A stretch of DNA of 64,000 nt from Symsagittifera roscoffensis (taxonomy: Eukaryota > Xenacoelomorpha > Acoela > Convolutidae). A model generated the notes under the pieces. It ran no database searches. It saw nothing but the letters and a program-made list of their open reading frames with translations, and had not been told where the DNA came from. The stretch's first letter is position 1; every line of letters starts with the position of its first letter. A program made the position numbers and the translations under genes. Location of the stretch: contig NC_087064.1 in assembly GCF_963678635.1 (NCBI RefSeq), forward strand, positions 4,312,411 through 4,376,410, read 5' to 3'. This document shows, piece by piece, positions 57,725 through 64,000 of this stretch.

Positions 57725-58335
57725 GAGTTGCCTACGTGCCGCATAGCATGCGCAATTAAACTAGTAACTCCGTTTGAGTTTCTGTTGTAAATGTGACAAA
57801 AAACAAACTCGCAAGCTAGTAGGTCGGTCCCTGTTTCATGGAAACACACAAAATGCGTTCAAATAATATGAGACGAGAATTTTTTCATATAGAGGTGTGT
57901 ACAGGTTTTGTGGTAGCGGTGCACTGAGCAGAATGGTTCATGAGCAGAACGAACTAATTAAGCAAAGCTAAAATTAGCAGGGTACTTTTTACCTCGATTT
58001 TAAGTGAGCGTTTGCTGTGGATACTATTACTATGAAATAGTTAATATCAAATCCCACACAATGACCGTTTGGTTGCTAGGACAACCTAAACAGAACAAGG
58101 TCTAAAGTTTATTCTTCTTATAGATGCATCTTATTATAGCTCAAGGGTAAAAGCATTTCAAAAAAATTGAGCAAATGCAAAATATTTGCGCTTCTTGGGT
58201 TATATTGACTATTTAACTGATTAGCTTATTAATTATTAAAGCGAATATTTTTCTGCTTAACCATTCTGCTTTTTGCTCTGCCTCCACTTCTTGCTTGCCC
58301 TCAACTCGAACGAAAACATGACTGCTCGTATCAGG
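57725..58335. other. intergenic DNA after the 422-aa gene
   Basis: No exon or repeat recognised. The 88-codon minus-strand frame (57583-57849) is largely produced by the C-rich complement of the guanine tract. Confidence 0.4.
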
Positions 58336-58339
58336 GAGA

Positions 58340-58800
58340 AGCACTGAATGTTCCGAAGGCCTTGTAAAGTCTATGAAGAAGTAATAACATAGTAAAATTA
58401 AATGTTATTAAACGAAATGTTTTAACTTTGAGAGTTTCTGTGAAAATCATCCCCCCCACACGTCATATAAAAAGTGATGGATTTGGCTTCTAGTAACATC
58501 AATAATGGCAAATATGCTTCCTTCGACCAGTTTGGAACGAGTTCTAAGACGGATTTAATACCCCCTTACGCGTTAATAGCTCGCGCGTTTATTGTCCCAA
58601 GTTGGCAATCTTTAAACCCTAACAATTGTACGAAAAGGATCACAGGTAAAAAGTCGTTTTATATTTAAGCTCAGGATAACAATATCTTTTGAATGATATT
58701 TGAAAAATGCCGTCGAAAAGGGCTAGTTAAAAAGTCGAACTTTGTCTGAAGAAAAAAAAACACTCCAAAAAACACTCGTTACGAAAGTCGGAACCATAAA
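58340..58800 (-). repeat. dispersed repeat family R2, copy 5 (reverse)
   Basis: GAATGTTCCGAAGGCCTTGT, CACGTCATATAAAAAGTG, CTTACGCGTTAATAGC, GATCACAGGTAAAAAG and GTCGAACTTTGTCTGAAG mirror the forward copies. It faces copy 6 (58880) as an inverted pair. Confidence 0.7.
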
Positions 58801-58879
58801 ACGAACTGATGTAATAAATAAAGATTCAATATTCGTTCTAGTTTTCTTCTAATTTGGTGTTTTGCAAGCTGATGTAATT

Positions 58880-59680
58880 GTTCCGTCTTTCGTAATGAAA
58901 GTAACGAAATATTTGTGTTCGATGTGTTTTTTTTCTTCAGACAAATTTTTGACTTTTTAACTAGCCATTTTTGACACAATCAAAAGTTTTTTTGGATCAA
59001 GTTAAGATCCTCCACTCAAGGCTAATTAAAATCTAAAATGCTCGATTCTGATTGGCTGAAAAATCCCAACTTAGAACCAAGTTAACATCCCCCCAATGGC
59101 TTTGGGGAGGGGGGTTGAAGGATGTTAACTTGGTCCGTTTTTTATCATTCAAGAGGTATTGTTGCCTTGATTTTAAATTGGAAAAGAGATTTGACCTGTG
59201 ATCATTTTTTGTAAAGTTATAGGGGTTTAAAGATGGCCAATTTGGGACGATTTACGCGCGATATATTCCGCGCTATTTACGCGTAAGCGCAGATTTAATC
59301 AAATTTTATCGGCTCTTTTTCCTCCTCACACGAGCTTCAATATATTAGTGTAACGAGTCGTTTTACGAGGTTGGGTATGAATACCAAATAAATTTGTCGT
59401 GGCCTTTTTAGTCAGTATGTAAATTTTCATAACAATCGGACAGTGGTCAAAAAATTATTATGTAAAAACTTGCAGGTGGGGAAAAGGAAAAAGAGCCAAT
59501 TTATCACTTTGTACTTTATATGGTGGGTCGGGGGATGGTTTTCTCAAAAAAATCTCAAAAAAGCTCATATTAGTTTATTCTGTTTAACTTTTTCGTGTTA
59601 TTAATGCTCCATAGACCTTAAAAGGCAGTCGGAACATTCACTGCTTGGCCCTGATACCAGCAGTATTGTCTCTATCTAAA
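58880..59680 (+). repeat. dispersed repeat family R2, copy 6, with a nested MITE
   Basis: GTTCCGTCTTTCGTAATGAA, TCAGACAAATTTTTGACTTT and TTAACTAGCCATTTTTGACA are interrupted at about 58993, resume at 59137 (TATCATTCAAGAGGTATTG), and continue through GATATATTCCGCGCTATTTA to CAGTCGGAACATTCACTGCT at 59627. This is the longest R2 copy and shows the tail that is separate elsewhere (19120, 21000, 23338). Confidence 0.75.
58994..59136. mobile_element. 143-bp MITE inserted in an R2 copy
   Basis: Ends GGATCAAGTTAAGATCCTCC and GGATGTTAACTTGGTCC are imperfect inverted repeats (GGAYCAAGTTAASATCC). The flanks GTTTTTTT and GTTTTTTA look like a 7-base target-site duplication. Removing it joins R2 sequence as in the other copies. 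An inner CCAAGTTAACATCC...GGATGTTAACTTGG hairpin forms the right half. Confidence 0.75.
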
Positions 59681-59682
59681 TT

Positions 59683-60078
59683 TAATTCATCAAAGGAAGT
59701 AGTATATAGGGGGTGCCACTTAGCATACCAGTGGTTTAGCATATGAAAAACGTATCGGTTAATTGCCTAAGCTTGCTTAATTTGCTTTTCTTGGATCCAC
59801 CGTACAATTAACCACACACACCCCCCCCCCCCTCCCATTCATTTAGGTAAGGCGAAACTGTGGACTTTTGAGAAAATAACTTTAAAAAATCCTAGATACA
59901 AAGTTAGCAGTTGGGCGCTTTTTATTGATGCTTGAATTATTTTATATGCTAGTTGTTTCGCCCCGTGTTTTTTTAATTGACTGAAAAAATGAATTGTTCT
60001 TTCAAATTGGGATGTAATCAAATGGATTTATACAAAAATTAACCAGTGCTCATTTTCTACTTCATAAAATTTTTATCT
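59683..60078. other. intergenic DNA with a poly-C tract, up to the gap
   Basis: Holds a CACACACCCCCCCCCCCCTCCC tract around 59814-59837 and otherwise AT-rich sequence. Confidence 0.5.
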
Positions 60079-60278
60079 NNNNNNNNNNNNNNNNNNNNNN
60101 NNNNNNNNNNNNNNNNNNNNNNNNNNNNNNNNNNNNNNNNNNNNNNNNNNNNNNNNNNNNNNNNNNNNNNNNNNNNNNNNNNNNNNNNNNNNNNNNNNNN
60201 NNNNNNNNNNNNNNNNNNNNNNNNNNNNNNNNNNNNNNNNNNNNNNNNNNNNNNNNNNNNNNNNNNNNNNNNNNNNNN
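60079..60278. other. assembly gap (200 N)
   Basis: Exactly 200 undetermined bases, probably a fixed-size scaffold gap. Frames drawn across it are meaningless. Confidence 0.99.
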
Positions 60279-63200
60279 CAATCAAACAATGAAGTTTGCC
60301 CCAATTTTTTTTACTTCGTCTTGGATCAACTCCTCTGTACTGCCAAATAGTTTGTTTTTATGCTATAAAAGTCATTTTTTATGTGGATTATTTCTGCTGC
60401 AGGTTTAGTTACTTGAAAAAAAAATTCAAAACAAAATTGTCACAGAACGGAAAGAGCGATTGTTTTAAAGATCAAAGCATTTTGCTGCTTTCAGAGTAAC
60501 AAGCTCCTGTAGTTTCATTATTTGAAAACAAAATTGTTTTAGTTGTTCTTTTTTCTCATTGGATTATTTTGAACTAACAACCAAAAGCATATTTGTTGTA
60601 TTTTTAAAAAAATTTAAAACAATTCAAAATTGCTGGTTTATTTTACGTTCAATGCTGCGGGGTTTCGAATTTACTCACAAAAAATGGTTTGCATTCGACT
60701 TTATACAATTTATGTAGCAAATACCTGAAAAAATTTATTTGCATCAATTTAAAATTGCTTTAGTTTGATCCAAAAATAAAGCTGAAAAAATGATTTAAAT
60801 CATTTCTATGTCAATTTAACTCAGTTTTTGTCATTTTTTTGCTTTATTTCATACGGATTTTGAGTTTTAGAAAAAAACTGATTAAAATTAATTTAAATTG
60901 ATTTTTGTCCTTTTTTTGTATACTCATTTTACACAGATTCTTCACAGAAAATATTCAGATTTCTTCGGATATCAATAAAGTGAGAAAACTGGAACAAAAA
61001 TTGTCCGGCATGCTTTTCGTTTGATTGTCGTGCTTATCTTTTCTCTGAAAAATATAGCTGAAGAGTATAGCTAATATATAATTTTTTGAACAAGAAAAGA
61101 GTTATTCTAAATTGAATTTATCGTATGAGTATCCTTTGTATAAAATATTTTGCTTAGAACTTTGATAAAGAAATTGACATTTGGAGAAGTTTTGGGTCAT
61201 TTTAATTTTCATACCTCGGGAGACCTTAGAGACCAAATCCTAAAACGAATTCCCTTCATCGCAAGAATTTACGGTAAAAATTTCTCCTCCATTGACTCTT
61301 TTTCTCTGTAGATCCGATGGAGATTTTTCTTGAGTACAAAAGTTTGATGAAATTTCAAAACAAAAGATGATTACATCAAATCAATTATGAGAATTTGACG
61401 TAATTCTTTGCTGGCAACGATCCATGTAAATCGATTTAAATCGTTCTTTTAGGCAATAAAAATGACAGTTTTTTTCTACCGTGAAACTCTTTTCAGTCCA
61501 TTCTAAAGCAGCTTACGTATCTAATTGGGTTATAGTAAATCGATTTCCGCACAGTTTTTTATCTATATAAAAAATTCAGTCCAATTCAAATTGTCAGTGC
61601 GTCTTCCGAGTCTTTTTTGTTACATAAAAAAATTGGAGCGAAATGCGTGTTTTTTAACCGGTATATTTAAACGGCAACTGGAAAGAAGGAAAATGAAGCT
61701 TGAGTTAAGAAATTCAAAAAGACAAAAGATTTTAATTTTTTTTCTATGTCAATTTAACTCAATTTTGTAATGTTTTTTTTAGCTTTATTTCACACGGATT
61801 CGAGTTTTTAAAAAAAATGATTGAAATCGATATAAATTGATTTTAGTCCATTTTTTGTATAATAATTTTATACCGATTCTACGCAGATATTATTCAGACT
61901 TTTTTGGATTTCAGAGAACTAAAAAAATTGTAAATAAAGTTATCCGGCATACGTTTTGTTTGATTGTTGTGTTTATTTTGTGTCTAAAAAAACCGAGTAT
62001 AGCTAATCTGTCATTTTTTGAATCTAATATGAAATCTAAATTGAGTTCATATTTTATGTATCGTTTGTGCAAAATTAATGTCCCTATAACGTTGATAGAG
62101 AAAATGACATTTGGAGAAGTTTTGAATAATTTTTCTTTTTATACCGCGGGAGACCTTAGATAGGCAAAACTCCCTTCATCAAAGAATTTGCGGTAAAAAG
62201 CTCTTCTCGACTTTTTTTCTACCGTAGAATTCTTTCAATCTATTCTAAATCAGTTTACGTATCTGATTAGGCTATCGTAAGTCGATTTCCACACAGTGTT
62301 TTTTCAAAAAAAATTGATTCAAATTCAAATTTGTCAGTGCGTCTTTTGAGTACTTCTTGTTACAAAAAACTGGAGAGAGTTAGGTTTTTTGTTTAAACGG
62401 TAAATTAATTGGAGAGAGGAAAACGAAGATTGAGTTTAAGATTTCAAAAAAAAAACAAAAGGTATTATTATAGAATGGACACTGCTTGAAAATTAAAGAT
62501 AAAAGGTTTTCATAAATTTGTGATTCTAAATAGCTGTTTATTTATTCAATAAATTGTTGCAACTTTCTTCTGTTATTGTTTCTACAGATTTTCAAAACTA
62601 GAAACTATTGTTCGGTATTGTTTTATCTGTCTAGATTACTTGATTTTTTAGTTACTAGATTGCATTTACTACACTAATACTGCCTAGGGATGAAGTAATT
62701 GAACACAACTTGCCAAAGTGAAAAAAAAAACGAACTGATTTCAAAAGTTTGTCATTGTTTACCTCTGTAGTTTCTTCATTAGTTTCATTTTCGATCACTT
62801 TTTCTATATTTGTGCAGCCTTAGCGTAAGAGAAATTGATAATTGTCGGAGAGTTAAAGCAAATTTTGAGGTGCGGGTTGCCTTTAGTGAACGAACAAACA
62901 TAAAAGAGCTGCCTAGGTATCAAAAATTGAAAATTTTAGAAATGATTTTGTTTTGTTAACTTAATTGTTTTATCTCTTGCGTAGCTTTTCTGTTGCGTAG
63001 GGTTCGCTCTTTAATATTTGAGCGTAAGTTTATCTTTTTCTTCACGAGAAAACAATTTTCACGAGCACAAATCAGTTTTACCGAAATTCTTACCTACTGT
63101 GGATATACCAAAAAGCTGAAAAATGTGCTTTTTCCAACGAGAAATCAGTTAGTTGGACTTCAGATATCTGAATTTGCATAAAACAGATGCTTCCTAAAGC

Positions 63201-64000
63201 TAATTTCATCTAAAGTTTTGAAACCCGAAAATGTTAACTGCATTACAATCTTTCTTTGATCAGGCAATCAAAACATGAAGTTGGCCCCATACGTTTTCAC
63301 TTTTTCTCGGATGATCTCCTCTGTTGTGCCAAATAATTTATTTTTATGCTATGAAAAGCTACTTTTGATGTGAATTTTTTCTGCTGCAGGTTAAGGTACT
63401 TTTTCTGCTGCAGGTGCAAAAAAAACTTCCAAAAAAAATTTCACAAAACGGGAAAAAAGATTTATTAAAGGTCGGAGCGTTTTGCAGCTTGCACAGTGAT
63501 AAGCTCCTCTAGTTTTATTAATTGAAAACAAAATCATTTTACAAGGGCTTTGACAAGAAATGGTTTGCAATCAATTTTATATAGAATATCAAGCGAAGAC
63601 CTACAAAATTTATTTGCATCGATTTAAAATTGATTCAGTTTGATTCCAAATTGCAGCTTAAAATCTGATTTGAATCAATTCTATATCAATTTAACTCAAA
63701 CTTGTCATGTTTATTAGTTTTATTTCTTACAAAGTTTAAATTTTGAAAAAGTTCTTCAAAATTGATTCAAATAGACTTTTTTTTATACTCATTCCATACA
63801 GATTATATACAGATTTTATTCAGATTTGATAGAATGTCAAAGAAATGAGAAAAATAGAAAAAAGTTAGTCTGGATGTTTTTGTTTGATTATCGAGATTAT
63901 GTGGTGTATAAAAAAAAACGGAGTGTAGCTAGTCTGTATTTTGTTTGAAAAAAATTGAGTTGTTCCAAACTAAATTTATCATTCATATATCATTTGTGTA
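60279..64000. repeat. large repeated blocks, about 0.93 kb and 3 kb apart, running off the window
   Basis: 60279-60530 (CAATCAAACAATGAAGTTTG, TTATGCTATAAAAGTC, TCTGCTGCAGGTTTAG) recurs diverged at 63264-63535. A second block at 60790-61300 recurs at 61730-62220 and again from 63670 to the edge: TGTCAATTTAACTCA, TCCGGCATGCTTTTCGTTTG, TGACATTTGGAGAAGTTTTG and GGGAGACCTTAGA. No domain is recognisable in the 108-codon frame at 61837-62163. The gap beside it fits a repeat that broke the assembly. Confidence 0.75.

Overview
The window is AT-rich animal nuclear DNA, read from spliceosomal introns of 287 bases to 12.5 kb, many decayed transposons and SINE-like repeats, and gene families known from metazoans. 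The species cannot be named from sequence alone. An invertebrate is likely. Splice-acceptor-like sites sit within a few bases to 25 bases of most start codons, which would fit spliced-leader trans-splicing, but no leader gene is visible. A run of 200 N (60079-60278) marks an assembly gap.

Layout. 1-4100: a degenerate ~172-bp tandem array, tRNA-like SINEs, a small MITE, and a candidate last exon of a gene lying to the left (3958-4010, poly(A) signal at 4089). 4100-10500: dispersed repeats and a very recent 1.48-kb tandem duplication. 10538-14793: a complete three-exon PWP2 gene (930 aa, WD40 ribosome-biogenesis factor of the UTP-B complex), with a six-codon uORF overlapping its start. 14955-15809: a two-exon MANBAL/UPF0239-like small membrane protein gene, only ~160 bases downstream and on the same strand. 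17.4-24.7 kb: a MULE transposase remnant, SINE-like copies, foldback elements and minisatellites.

24822-57258: one large eight-exon gene whose exon phases join without error into a 422-aa protein. It has a myristoylation-type N-terminus, three diverged copies of a ~100-aa domain, and a proline-rich PPxY tail. I recognise the pattern as an uncharacterised animal family but cannot assign a function. Its introns hold most of the remaining content: a TIR foldback element and GATTCG-type repeats (intron 4), a hAT-like transposase pseudogene (intron 4), a wrecked BEL/Pao retrotransposon with two adjacent large palindromes (intron 6), candidate nested exons on both strands (intron 6), and a 4.5-kb minisatellite that starts within five bases of the exon 7 splice donor (intron 7).

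57.3-64 kb is intergenic: more dispersed repeats, one with a nested MITE and target-site duplication, then, after the gap, large repeated blocks running off the right edge.

PWP2 and the MANBAL-like gene form a tight same-strand pair that could be co-transcribed. The 422-aa gene has no visible functional link to them.
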